Below are positions 1 to 57,710 of a DNA stretch of 64,000 bases, one piece after another. Both the position numbers and the translations under genes were made by a program. This stretch comes from Halocaridina rubra (taxonomy: Eukaryota; Arthropoda; Malacostraca; Decapoda; Atyidae): positions 18,501-82,500 of the forward strand of contig JAXCGZ010011588.1 in assembly GCA_037179515.1 (NCBI GenBank). Direction: 5' to 3'. Numbering within the stretch: the first letter of the stretch is position 1; every line of letters starts with the position of its first letter. Below the pieces are notes generated by a model. The model saw only the letters and a list, made by a program, of their open reading frames with translations. It made no database searches and was not told where the DNA came from.

Positions 1-1071
<1,071 letters not shown>

Positions 1072-1257
1072 TTAAATAGTGTAAGCCTAGGATACCATAT
1101 TGTTAGTTAGCTAGACACACACAAATGGATTTCATAAACGCATCTGACGCAGTTCTGTGTATAGCTAAACACAGAACCGTGTCATTTGCGTTTATGAAAT
1201 CCATTTGTGTGTGTCTAGCTAACAAACATGATTGTATCCTAGGTTTACACTGCTTAA
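1072..1257. mobile_element. Palindromic MITE flanked by TTAA
   Basis: The two halves are near-perfect reverse complements around a centre near 1165, e.g. ATGGATTTCATAAACGC on the left and GCGTTTATGAAATCCAT on the right. The outer ends continue the match (AGTGTAAGCCTAGGATAC against its complement). Each end abuts TTAA (1072-1075 and 1254-1257), as expected for the TTAA target site of piggyBac-like transposases. There is no coding capacity. The assignment to piggyBac is an inference from the target site only, because the palindromic ends make the exact duplication boundary ambiguous. Confidence 0.75.
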
Positions 1258-1282
1258 CAAATTGGGCCTTAATCTTTTTTTT

Positions 1283-1376
1283 TTTTATGTGTCTCAATTA
1301 GTCCTCATTTTGGGGTTGGACACAGACGGATTGAAGTTGGAAATTAAGGCTGGATATCATTCCTAGCTGTCGTAAG
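1283..1376 (-). mobile_element. SINE-A copy (tRNA-derived, 3' part)
   Basis: Reverse-strand copy of the commonest SINE here. It shows the tail and the conserved 'GGATGCCC / CCAGCTCCAACCTGT / TGTCCACCCC' body in degenerate form. The tRNA-like head is not clear. Confidence 0.6.
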
Positions 1377-1908
1377 GCATATCATAGATGCCTATAGCCT
1401 CACACTGCATTTCATAGATGCCTATAATTGCCAGATGGCAGTGATGCACTCGATACCAACCGACCTCCAGGACTGGCAACAGAGCCCAGTCAGTGAGAGG
1501 TCAGCCTTTGCCAGGGGCAGAAGTCACATCCACAACTTAGCAGTCTCCCCCTTGGGGGCGGGAATCGATAGTGACAGGAACCATAGGAACGGGAGCTCTG
1601 AGGTGCTAAATAAATTATAAGAAACACCTATAAAGAAGATGCTTATCTCTCCACTACTGACCTCTCTACCTATTATAATAGAATACAGATAGTGAAATTA
1701 AAGTACTCTCTGACATAAGGGCCTGCCACGGTCTCGAGCATGGATCCGTCATCTCCCGAAATGAGCACTCCCAACGCAATAAGGGGGTCCCCTTAAGAGA
1801 GAAAGAACAAAGGTAAAAAGGAGATTCCTCTACGGCGCTCTTTGATATAATAAAGCTTAATCATTGAGTAAATCCAGTCATAGAAGACTGAAAGTCGCTT
1901 GATTGCTT
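1377..1908. other. Intergenic, no gene seen
   Basis: The 61-codon frame at 1435-1620 has no recognisable domain and looks like chance. GC-richer patches near 1440-1600 and 1710-1800 resemble old repeat sequence that I cannot classify. Confidence 0.4.
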
Positions 1909-41141
<39,233 letters not shown>

Positions 41142-41148
41142 ATTTGGC

Positions 41149-41154
41149 AATAAA
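41149..41154 (+). terminator. ALDH16A1: Polyadenylation signal of ALDH16A1
   Basis: AATAAA begins 8 nt after the stop codon, implying a very short 3' UTR, unless later signals (for example in the AT-rich sequence downstream) are used. Confidence 0.65.
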
Positions 41155-41365
41155 ATTGTTTGTTTCTGTTTTTAGTATTGTATTGGGCAATATAGGAAAA
41201 TGAGGTTAGGGTTTTGTTTGTTATGAATAAGAATATTTTATTCCGTATTATGATTTACAGTATTAAAGGTGTTTTCTTGATTTAGGAAAAATACTATATT
41301 TTATGTACCTGAAAATTGAGCTGGTAAGATTCATGAATCATATTCTGTATATTCTTTGTTGAGAG

Positions 41366-41546
41366 AGGTGCTGCTGTAGTGCAGCAGTTAGAGCTCTCGA
41401 TTTGGGAAGTGCCAAACCCATGTTAAAGCTCACTGTGGGGCATTAGTAAGACGATCCACCCTTAATTCCCCTACTCCAGCCTATTTGTGTCCACATCCTT
41501 TTGAATGGGGATGTACGGAGACACATGAAATGGCAAACAAAAATAT
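41366..41546 (+). mobile_element. SINE-A copy, full length
   Basis: Head TGTAGTGCAGCAGTTAGAGC, CTCGATTTGGGAAGTG, body CTTAATTCCCCTACTCCAGC, tail GACACATGAAATGGCAAAC. Confidence 0.88.
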
Positions 41547-41644
41547 ATAATTGGTAGAGATATATGAATGTTAAGTCTTGGATATGTTGTATAGCTTCTG
41601 TTAGTAGAAATAGTAAAAATAAAAGCAAGTTTGCTCTATTACTG

Positions 41645-41808
41645 TTTCTGGGTATCGAGGTAGTATAGAAGTTGGAGTGCTCAACTCGGGAAGTGATTAC
41701 CCCATGTTCAAGGCCTTCATAGCTTGTTGTAAGGCCATCCAGCATAATTCCCGAGCTCCAACCTGTTTTTATTCACTCCCATATGAATGGGAATTTATAC
41801 ACAAAATG
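41645..41808 (+). mobile_element. SINE-A copy, full length
   Basis: Head GAGGTAGTATAGAAGTTGG, CTCAACTCGGGAAGTGATTA, body GAGCTCCAACCTGTTTTTAT, tail ATATGAATGGGAATTTATAC. In direct orientation with the copy 100 bp upstream. Confidence 0.85.
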
Positions 41809-42998
41809 TCGAGTAGAACATTTTATTAGAATTTCTCTTAAACTGTCAAATGTATTACAGCTGATTTTATATGAAAATCCATATATTTGCTTGTTGATGG
41901 CTTAGAAACAAATTTCATACTGGAAATTATAAGTATCTTTGTGTTTTTTGAAAAATTTATACTGTACTCAAGAGTATGGTATTCTAATTTGAAACTTTGA
42001 ATTTTCCAATTGTAACCATTTTGCTCAATTATGTACAAGTTACAGTCTTTAATACAAGTGTATATAAGTATAACCGATGTATTTTTCATATATTAGTTTT
42101 TAAGTGGAAATTAGAAGTATGCTTAAAACGTGTATTGCCTGTTCAGCTCTTATTTTGCATGTAGAATGGTAAACACATATATGTTTGTATATACTCCACA
42201 AGTGAGCGGGTTGGATTCAACTTCTTGCATCGTTTAGCCTCTGCAGATCCTCGGGGCTAATGAATAAGGTGTTGGAAAAGCACAACTATTGCTGTAAATA
42301 ATTGCATCATCCACAGTAATTCAACTTTAAAAGAAAATATGTATCAAAGCATAAGTGGTGTCTAGATGTTTGGCTTGTTTTCACATCCAAAATTATGTAT
42401 GTTTTGTTTCTATGAAGAACTTTTGTTGTGCAGTTAGTGCGTATTTAGGTGTATAGGTGCATAAGTATCATATTTTTTGCCTTAAACTGTTTTTATGTAT
42501 AATTACTGTACAGCAGAAATAATTTGAGGGATAAAAGAAATCTACAAGGAAACTACCTTTCACATAGAGCTTCTAACCAAATATAATCATTGTCTAGCTT
42601 AAAATGCTACATTCATAAAGTTTGTAGAAAGGCAGCTAGTTTAAATTTTCCAGCTACATACTCTATTCACCCCCATAATGGGGATATAATTATGATAGAT
42701 AAAACAAGGATTATTTTTATAAAGTTTGTATCAAAGGTTTAGCTTCAATTCTTTGGAAATCCTCTTGATTTGTCAATCTACAGAGTAGTTTTGACTACAT
42801 AACAGTATAGTAGTAGATTGAAAAATGTAAAGCATTTATAATACTGTTCACTAATAATAGGTTGATGAAAAATATCACATGCATTTAAATTTTTTTTTTA
42901 AATTTTCATAGTCAGGCTGCAGTATATAATTTTCCCATAGTAGTACAAGAAATCATATCGAGATATCAGGATTAAAATGTATTGTGTGATTGATTGTG

Positions 42999-43105
42999 CT
43001 GTTATGTGTTACACTTGGACCCCATTCGAATGGGGACCGACATAGAAATGCCCTTGCTAATGCCATATGGTGAGAATATCAGACCTTCATTAGTCGCTTC
43101 TGATG
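42999..43105 (-). mobile_element. SINE-A copy, internally deleted
   Basis: Reverse: CCCCATTCGAATGGGGACCG tail directly joined to ATGCCCTTGC and CATTAGTCGCTTC. The middle body is missing. Confidence 0.7.
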
Positions 43106-43783
43106 ATGTTTGTGTAATGAGATAAGGTTTATCTTGTAATTATTACGAATTGCTAAAATTTACTCAGCCACCAAAAAGATAATATACACTGTAGATATGA
43201 AATTTTTAATAGACACTTCATATTAGATTTGTTGAAATACAGTGATAAAATGTAAGTAAAGAGCATGTATTACAATACCGAATCGTACATTTTATATTTT
43301 GTTTTATGCTATCTTCTCTTTTTCCTTTTCATCACCAAGTTGCCTCCCCTCATGGTGTGATCTGGCCTCGAGACATTTTCCAGCTTGGCTTGGTTTGGCC
43401 TATGACGATACTAGTAATCCCCATCCTCTAAGATTGGAATATGGCCTTATTTCATGGGTTCCCAGTCCATGTATAGGTATTGCCCTTGCTTTTCTTTTGT
43501 CCATAAATTTTATTTTAGAACTGACTCCCGAGTTGCTAAGTGACTGTATCAATGCTAACACACACAGATCTAATGGTGTGCTCAATGAATATGGTGAATT
43601 CAGAGTGGCTGCTTGGAGAAAAGTTATTATTTACTAGCATAAACTAATTAGCCGACGATGTAGCGCCTATAACTATGCCTGTATCTCATTAAGTTTTTAT
43701 ATACAGGTGATGTATTTTTTCAAGTAGAGGACAGCTTATGCAAATATTTTAAATAACCATCATTGAAATATGTGTACTCTTTT

Positions 43784-43943
43784 ATGCGTCACTGTTAATC
43801 CTCAATTGAGTGGGATTGGATACAGACAGTTTGGAGCTGGGGAATTAAGGCTGGATCCTCCTCCTAGCTCCCCGTGGTGGGCGACTCTGGTTTCTCACTT
43901 TTTGAGATGAGCATTCTAACCACTACGCTTCTATGGCCTGTAC
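43784..43943 (-). mobile_element. SINE-A copy, full length
   Basis: Reverse: TTATGCGTCACTGTTAATCC, GTTTGGAGCTGGGGAATTA, CCCCGTGGTGGGCGACTC, head CATTCTAACCACTACGCTTC. Confidence 0.87.
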
Positions 43944-44856
43944 TTTATTAGTTCTGTGTATAAAGTAGGCAGAGGACATCTTGTTCAAATATTTGAATAA
44001 GCATCGATAAAGAATTATCTTAAATATTATGCACCTGATAATTCCCTCATTTATTAAATTGAATGTATTCTCATATTTTTACTATGAATATTCATATATG
44101 GATAAAGTGAAGAGGTATATCTGCTTACTCAATATCAAAAAGTAAATATAAACTCATTGCATTATATTTCACCACTTACAGCACCTGTCCAATCAGCCTC
44201 TAATTGGGTAAAGGTTCACAAATGAAGAAGAGGAATCAACACGTCATATATCTAGGGTTTGGACTAAATCCTAAGTTCTTATTCTAAGACAGTTGCTTAA
44301 TATTACGAATATGAGTGATTTTAATGTTTACCTACCCCTATCGAGAGGATTTAATCTTTCAAATTCAAAACAAAATTGTATAAGTGAAATATTTCTGAAT
44401 CCCATACCCAAGCTACCAAGCTTTTAAACCAAGTCCTGATTTGTGTAATTCATGTGCATTACTAATTCAAAACTCAAGGCAACCAATGGAAAAGTTGTTT
44501 AATTCAGATGTATTAAAAACTCCAAACCTAAGGCAACAAAATCCGTAAAATACATACACCAACAAGGCAATTTACACTCCCTGATAGCTTTGTGGGAAAG
44601 TCCCTTCCTTAGGGACTCGAAGCTGTTCAGCAAAACAGCTTGGGGAATACCAAAAACAACAAATTGGAAAGCAAGTGTGTTAATGGGTGTATGCTCGACT
44701 TGGCCATCCCCTTACAAGGACGAGTGTTGTATTTCCATGACACAAATAAAATATTCGTATATATGTAAATAAACTTCATATTCAAAGAAAATGATCTCAA
44801 CACGTATAGCAACTGGAAGAAAAATGCCTATATTCACACTGTCATACAGACTTCAT

Positions 44857-45018
44857 GGGGGCCGCAGTAGTGCAGAGGTTAGGGAATTCAACCCAGGATG
44901 TGACGGATTCACAATTGAGCCATTAGGAAGGGCATCCAGCCTATATTTCCCAGCCTTAATCTATCTGTATCCACCTCCATAATGGAATTTATAGTGATAA
45001 AATAAATGGCAAACAAAC
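44857..45018 (+). mobile_element. SINE-A copy, inside duplicated unit 1
   Basis: GGGGGCCGCAGTAGTGCAG head, GGAAGGGCATCCAGCC, tail with AAATGGCAAACAAA. Paralogous to the copy at 46036, so it was present before the duplication. Confidence 0.88.
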
Positions 45019-45270
45019 TGTGTAAAGTTCTTAGCCTAATAAGGTACGGATACCCTGTACAGTTAATATCTCCAAATCCCAGTTATTCTCACTAATGATC
45101 TCTTCTAGTAACTCAAATTCTGTCTAACTAATCTTCCAATAGCAAAAAAATCTATATACTTAAAGTACAGACAAGCGAATAAAAGTGCACAGAAAAAAAA
45201 AAAAGATTTCATCTTTATCATCAGTTGGTACTCCTTGTGATTTTTTATTGCCTTCAATTTGCTAAGCAAT

Positions 45271-45470
45271 AGTAGTCGCCGTGGCTCAACCGGTAGCGTC
45301 CGCGACTCTGAGGCGTCAGGTCGAGGGTTCGCGCCCCATCACGGTCTGAGGTTCGCAAGGGCATGCACTCAGGGTAAGGATTACATCTGCCAAAACAAGT
45401 CCTTCACAAGAAGGCAACCGTCCTAGCCCTTGGTTGAAAAGGGAGTCCGTGACGTAAAACCGGAACCAAC
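45271..45470 (+). mobile_element. SINE-D with 16-bp target duplications
   Basis: 200-bp element with an A-box region (GTGGCTCAACCGGTAGCG) and a B-box region (CGAGGGTTCGCGCCCC), ending in a CCAA-type tail (GGAACCAAC) with no poly-A. Flanked by perfect direct repeats CAATTTGCTAAGCAAT at 45255-45270 and 45471-45486. The paralogous sequence at 46462-46476 has the corresponding AATTTGCTAAGCAAT uninterrupted, i.e. the empty site. Confidence 0.93.
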
Positions 45471-45765
45471 CAATTTGCTAAGCAATCTTTGAGATCCTCA
45501 AAGAGGTTTTCAGTCACATAATCCTTCACTGGTATATCAATTTGAAGTTCGTCATTATGTATTTTCATAGAATCAAGCAAAAACTCTTCTAAAATGACTC
45601 TTTAAAATTTCGTCAAGCTCATGTACATTTGCAAGTTCTAGAGATCTTAATTTTGTAACATGGTTACTTGTGTACAAAGAATCCCAACAATCATCACAAT
45701 TTTAACAAAAACATTGTAAGCATTTCTAAATTTGGAAATGCGGTACTTAGCCAAGCAGTTGCTCT

Positions 45766-45767
<2 letters not shown>

Positions 45768-45833
<66 letters not shown>
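45768..45833. repeat. (AT)n microsatellite at the duplication junction
   Basis: About 66 bp of AT between the two duplicated units. Confidence 0.96.
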
Positions 45834-45836
<3 letters not shown>

Positions 45837-46035
45837 AAACAAACTGTAAATGAAGTGTGTTACTAGGCATGTCCTCGACTCGGCCATCCTCTTACAAGGG
45901 GGAGTGCTGTATTCCCATAATGACATATATTAAATATTCATATATTTAAATAAACTTTATATTCGAAGAAAATAATCTGAATATAGTATAGCAACTGGAA
46001 GAAAAATACATACACACCAACATCATATAGAGTTC

Positions 46036-46210
46036 ACGGGGACCGTGGTAGTGCAAAGGTTAGGGCATTCAACCCAAGAATTGACGGTCCATGACTGAAC
46101 CCACCACGAGGTGTTAAGAAGGGCATCCAGCCTTTATTTCCCAGCTCCAACCTTACTGTGTCCACCTCCATAATGGAAATTCATAGTGATACAAAATATA
46201 GCAAACAACA
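46036..46210 (+). mobile_element. SINE-A copy, 3' flank of the LRR gene
   Basis: GACCGTGGTAGTGCAAAGG head, AGAAGGGCATCCAGCC, tail AGTGATACAAAATATAGC. On the reverse strand it provides AATAAA (complement at 46133-46138), 118 nt beyond the LRR stop codon. Confidence 0.88.
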
Positions 46211-46255
46211 CTGTGTAAAGTTCTTAGCCTAATGAGGCATGGATACCCTGTACAG

Positions 46256-47918
46256 TTAATAATAAGATATCTCCAAATCCCAGTTATTCTCACTAATGGT
46301 CTTTTCTAGTAACTCAAATTCTGTCTCACTAATCTTCCAATAGCAAAAATCTCCTAAATACTTCAAGTTCGGACATGCGGATAAAAGAGTTTGCACGGAT
46401 GAATACGTTAATTCTATCCTATCATCAGTTGGTACTCCTTTTGTGATTTTGATTACCTTCAAATTTGCTAAGCAATCTTTGAGACCCTCAAAGAGGTTAT
46501 CAGTCACACAATCCTTCACTGGCATATCAATTTCAAGTTCCTCATTATATATTTTTAAAGAATCGAGCAAAGGAGACCTTTCTAAAATTACTCTTAAAAA
46601 TCTTTCGTCAAGCTCATGTACATTTGCAAGTTCTAGAGATCTTAATTTTGTAAAATGGATACTTGTGTACAAAGAATCCCAACAATCATCACAATAATAA
46701 CACGAAGACATTGTAAGCATTTCTAAATTTGGAAATGCGGAACTAATAGTATCAATTATTTTCATATCAATCATATCAGCATTAAAATACTCAAACACCT
46801 TTATGTTAAAAAGGGGATCAAATTTATCAAAGCCAAGGAAAAAGTCTGGACTATCTTTGTTTACCTCTAGAACTTCCAAGTTTGGGAAATCATGTCTTAT
46901 GTCACACAGTCTTTGCCCAAAACCATAAACCGAGCTTACACTACAGAATGACGCATACCTTTTCACATCAGGGAAGTATCTCAACATATCTATATGCTTT
47001 GTATCTCCATGATTAGTCTGATGTATGCCTATTCCCCAGCTTTCAAATTCAGTCAGCTTTAGGGAGGGCGCATCCTCGACTGAACTAATATATTCAAAGG
47101 CTAACACTTGCGTATCAATGTTATTAATAACGTGCAAATCAGGCAAATATCTTATCATTTCAACAGCATACTTATATATATCTTTTGCTCTACTCCACCT
47201 GGGAAGAGAAAGAGTTCTCAGTTTTGAACAACCAACAGTATCATTTTCCCCACCTCCATATAAATAAACAAGACATGATAGTCTGGGGGAATCAGGAAAA
47301 TCATCATATGGGTAAGTGTCACGCTCCTGTGATATATCCAAATGAAGAAGGTTCTGACAGTACAAAGCAACACTTTTCAAAATATTGGCATTCCATATAT
47401 CAGGTATTTTCAGAGACACTAAATGGCTGGACCAAAGTTGATCCATGAAGAGTGTTTGGGAAAGCACCATTTGAAGATGGGATGAATCTAAGAATAAATT
47501 ATATAAATATACCACACTCTCTCTACAACTAAAGTCCAATTCCTGTATTCCCTGACCACTAAATACACTCAGTAAGTTTTTTATAATGTTAAGAAACTCC
47601 TCCGATCTCTCTTTACACTGAAGAAAATCTTTCAAAAATTCAATCAAGCTCTGAGACGCACAATTCAAAATTTCAGCTAAGAGTTTTCTCGTCAGGATAT
47701 TTTTCAAAGGAATTATAAGACTTTTAAAATATTCCTTCAAGTCAAATAACGACTTATGTTTCTCTTCACGAGTCTTATTAAAATTATCTTTCCAATTTCT
47801 AGTTTTTAAATCAATAGATATTTGTAACAAAGCATTTAGTAAAGCTTCACTAATCCAGTTTTGGCAGATTTCCTGTAATGCTGGCACTGGTTTCATAGAA
47901 GGCATATTGAACTCAGAT
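46256..47918 (-). CDS. Leucine-rich repeat protein, FBXL/AMN1-like, main coding exon
   Basis: 549 codons from an ATG at 47905 to TAA at 46256, open up to a splice acceptor (complement TTGTCAG|A) at 47918. The N-terminal ~120 residues are helical and charged (PALQEICQNWISEALL, EEKHKSLFDLKEYF). From about 130 onward irregular LRR units repeat: FPNLEVLEV, FPNLEMLTMSSCYYCDD, FTKLRSLELANV, LANLKVIKI and CPNLKYLGDF. These C/S-x-x-L-x-x-L-x-L patterns resemble the LRRs of F-box substrate adaptors, but no F-box is evident. I know similar multi-copy LRR proteins of unknown role in decapods. Function unknown; ligand or substrate recognition is only an inference. The last ~160 codons are duplicated at 44657-45745. 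Confidence 0.8.
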
Positions 47919-47999
47919 CTGACAAGTGGCTGTGAACTTACCTGAAACAGAATAAAAGACTATTCATCAAAACCGAAACTCTGCGCATTTCCAAGATTT

Positions 48000-48074
48000 A
48001 TCCCAAATCCATCCAGTCTGCGTCCATCCCCTTCGAATGGGGAGTAATAGTGACACATAAAATGGCAAATAACA
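48000..48074 (+). mobile_element. SINE-A copy, 3' part
   Basis: ATCCATCCAGTCTGCGTCC, CCTTCGAATGGGGAGTAATA, GACACATAAAATGGCAAAT. Confidence 0.78.
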
Positions 48075-48774
48075 ACAATAACTTCAATATCAGGTAAACT
48101 ACTACTCTCAAGATTATATTATCAACCTTGATTGCATAAACCAAGGCAAAGTAAATGAAAGAAAAAGTCATAAAATAAACATTAGCTAAATTTCATTGAA
48201 GAAATTATATGGGTATGAAATAAACTGAATATCCTCTTAAACCATAAGTCTTTACAATACTGAAAAATAAGTATAATGAAAAAGGCATAATATCCTCATT
48301 GTTGATATGATGTGCGTGGCTGTGAGATAAAGAAGTCTGCTATCACATTCCTTTGTGTTGTCGGGTGTAACTTAAACCACTATCCCTAATAATCAGTGTA
48401 TATCGTCTTTATGATGAGGGTGATTAGTATTATTATTATTATTGATTTTGCAGATGTACTATTATATTCATTTTTACTAGGATCATTTCATGTTATGTAT
48501 TAAGAAATAATGTAGTGGAAATAAAACTTAAATATTTTCATTTAATGTTCTTAGTCACTGACTGCAGCCTAGTTGTTAATTTTTCTGATATGAGAGCCTT
48601 GTCGTGTTCATTTTTACAATGCATGCCTATCAGTGAAAAAGTGAAACAGGAGAGATATCTAGTTTTTGCAATGACCGTGGCCACAATGTTTGTTGTAGTG
48701 TGATGGCATTAAATGTAATTAATGACAGAAACAACTTACATAAGAGTTTTTTAAAGTAAGTAGTACACCAAAAC

Positions 48775-48852
48775 CTTTGAAGATGGTTATGTGATGATGG
48801 TCCTTTAAGATAAAATCTTGATATCAGATCAAATGTCATATTTGACAACCAT
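48775..48852 (-). CDS. Candidate optional exon of the LRR gene
   Basis: On the reverse strand, TTTTGTTTCAG precedes 78 nt that are open in the frame needed (phase 2 in, phase 2 out) and end CAAAG|GTTTTG. It would add WLSNMTFDLISRFYLKGP and ten further residues between MAYNE and the main exon without shifting the frame. Protein homology is not recognised; the donor is weak. Could be chance. Confidence 0.25.
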
Positions 48853-49013
48853 CTGAAACAAAAATAACTTTTGAAATACTGTCTTCATATTTAAGACTAC
48901 ATGATGCCAATATTTGATCTAAAATATTCATAGTAATAATAGTTAATCATTATACGCGTCGTCGTGTAAATGCAAATATTGTAATTTTTAAAGTGAAGAA
49001 AGTACCTTTGTTT

Positions 49014-49176
49014 GCCGTTTGTGTTATTATAAATCCCCATTCGAATGGGGGTGACCACAGGCTAAGCTGGGGATCTTAGGCTGGCTGTTCCTTCCTAAAG
49101 CTCCGCGGTGGGTTCGAACACGGGCATGTCACTTCCCGAGTCGAGTGCTCTAATCACTGCAGTACCGCGGCCCTCA
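49014..49176 (-). mobile_element. SINE-A copy, full length
   Basis: Reverse: TCCCCATTCGAATGGGGGTG tail, GCTCCGCGGTGGGTTCGAAC (B box), GTCGAGTGCTCTAATCACTG and GTACCGCGGCCC head. One of the best templates for the family. Confidence 0.9.
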
Positions 49177-50242
49177 ATCTTGCATTTTAAGTACTTTACT
49201 TTATAACACCCTTAATAAATTTCTTATGACGCTTGACTTGAAACAGCGACCTATGCAGAAGCTTCGCCACCAGATCGGTAATTTCAATGGTCAGACAAGG
49301 ATAGTGACATAAAAGCGCCACGGGGACCACTAACCCACATGTTCAGAGCTCTATCCATGACCACCAATGCCATTCCAAGAAAATTAGATGATGATCAGCA
49401 AAACACTATGAAGACAAGTATGAGATGAACCCCACTTCAAAACTCACAATATATCACATAATGATAGAATAATCGGTGAAAACTGTGCGTTACCATTAGC
49501 CACCTCCAACGTAAACAAAGTTGAACGATCTTCTTCTTTTGGTTTTCGATGAACATCTGAGCTAAAGTGCTTTCAATCCTATGGCAACGTTAAAATGATT
49601 CATGTAATTATTTATATATTTATATATTTATGCATTAGATTTTCTATAAATCTTCGGTATTTCTATGATAGTTTAAGAATTATCAACTAGACAGCTACAT
49701 AAATCGTCTTCACTACAGGAGAAAGATATTTGAAATAAAAAGTTGGTTCCTGAGGCCTCTCCTACGGCTCCCCACAAAAATTCAATACTTCAAATCTGCC
49801 CTCTACATTTAATTTACTTCTGCACTGCGCTGCAAATTGTAAATGTGCTATTTATTTGTTTAATATCCTGATAACTAATTTGATGGAACAGAAAAAAGAT
49901 GGATTTTCTCTTTATAAATCCCAGTATATGGTTGGAAAGATATATAATGTAAATACTTTTAAGTGGAAAAGTTCGTCAACCGATATACGAGTAAACGAGG
50001 ATTTCTGACGTTTAACTATAAATTCGGTTTTAAATGATAAAATAACAGACTTATATGCTTGAATATTATCGAGCATGAAATAATTTTCACTTGTGTACTC
50101 ATTATGCCTGCTGAGTTTGAAGAGGCTAGAAGCCACGTATTGTTCATTCCAATTTCTTGACATGACTATTTTTCAAGTGTGCGTTACGTGATGAGACCGG
50201 ATTGAACTCGGCTGTCGCTTCTAATATACATTTGATGATGAT

Positions 50243-50494
<252 letters not shown>

Positions 50495-50854
50495 TGGTTT
50501 CTTGTACTTTCCACAACACGTGTCTGATTCCTATATTTTGGCACTAGCGTCTTACAAAAATGTGCCAATCCATTTATCACATCTAAAATTTTGTGTATAT
50601 CTGCACAGGTAATTCCTCTGCATAAACATTTAAATTTCTATTTTTCCCTTCTTTTGAGTTTGCCAAGAAATTCCTTGTAAGGTATGCAAGATGCTTTACA
50701 ATAATCCTATTTATATAAGTTTTAAACGTTCTAATTCTAGTGTTGAGATAGTATTTAATTTTTCTTCCTTCCAATGTATAAACATGTCTCTCTAGTTATT
50801 AATTTTGCTTTTCCAAATTTTCTTTACCAAAAAAGTCGTATGGTATCATATTTG

Positions 50855-51018
<164 letters not shown>

Positions 51019-51411
51019 TATTACTCTTCTTAGCTGCAATTTCAAAACACATATGAGTATCTGAGGCAACTAAAATGCATCCTAAAACTGTCTATTTGCC
51101 AATCAGTGTTGCATGGTTAACAAGCATGTCGGCAACCTTAATTTTCATCTTTTAAATTGAATCTAGGTTTAAGCAAAGAATGCAAACACACGAGAGTTAT
51201 TTGCTTATCTATCAGCCAGTCATTAGGTGAAACTAAAGGTACGGACGAGATTCTTTTCTTTTTTTACAAGAAGAATGAATACGACAAGACGGGTAATACC
51301 CTGTTATCCTTCAGTCAGTCATATAATGAACTACAATTATGAACGGATGTCTCTTCATTATTCTTGATATGATGAATCTGGAGTGCATCGAGAGAAACAA
51401 ATACTACTTAC

Positions 51412-51428
51412 TCTTCGTTGTAAGCCAT
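51412..51428 (-). CDS. Candidate first coding exon of the LRR gene
   Basis: On the reverse strand ATGGCTTACAACGAAGA is followed by the perfect donor GTAAGT. Its phase (2) matches the acceptor at 47918, giving MAYNE-E-SEFN before the methionine at 47905. Plausible but supported only by splice consensus and phase; transcript data would decide. Confidence 0.42.
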
Positions 51429-57487
<6,059 letters not shown>

Positions 57488-57710
57488 TTAAAGGGGGCCT
57501 TACACGGTCAAACGGTCCGTCGAACGCGGTTCGACAGACAAGTGTTTGAAGTGATGTTCGAACGTGTGAACGGGGTATTTGGTTGTCGAACATGTTTGTC
57601 GAACGTGTTAGACAACCAAATAACCCGTTCACACGTTCGAATATCGCTTCAAACACTTGTCTGTCGAACCGCGTTCGACGAACCGTTTGACCGTGTAAAG
57701 CCCCCTTTAA
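57488..57710. mobile_element. Long palindromic MITE flanked by TTAA
   Basis: Arms of about 100 bp are near-perfect complements around about 57599 (ACACGGTCAAACGGT left, ACCGTTTGACCGTGT right; CAAGTGTTTGAAG left, CTTCAAACACTTG right). TTAA bounds each end (57488-57491, 57707-57710) next to AGGGGGC/GCCCCCT. Rich in the word TCGAAC. No sequence similarity to the 1072-1257 palindrome, but the same architecture. Confidence 0.85.

Larger units (their letters stand above)
41155..44656. other. Intergenic between ALDH16A1 and the LRR gene
   Basis: 3.5 kb without a supported gene. Four SINE-A copies (41366, 41645, 42999, 43784). The 112-codon frame at 43299-43637 overlaps a 61-codon reverse frame and has no recognised domain. 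Confidence 0.6.
44657..45745 (-). pseudogene. Tandem-duplicated 3' end of the LRR gene, broken
   Basis: Aligns collinearly with 45838-46745, which covers the end of the intact LRR gene and its 3' flank, including an embedded SINE-A. Only about the last 160 codons are represented, with frame-breaking indels (e.g. the A-rich insertion near 45195 and the shortened stretch near 45600). It also carries a SINE-D insertion at 45271-45470 that is absent from the intact copy. No promoter or 5' exons, so non-functional. Confidence 0.88.

Noticed and set aside
43299..43637. 112-codon open frame downstream of ALDH16A1
   Set aside because: No domain, no splice context, and an overlapping reverse frame. 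Composition looks like non-coding sequence.
45271..45345. A tRNA gene
   Set aside because: A and B boxes are present but the acceptor stem does not close, and target duplications surround a 200-bp unit. It is a SINE. The same reasoning applies at 8510, 9462, 19753 and 53400.
46256..47905. F-box domain at the N-terminus of the LRR protein
   Set aside because: The N-terminal 60 residues lack the LPxE...L...W pattern of F-boxes, so only the LRR part is claimed.
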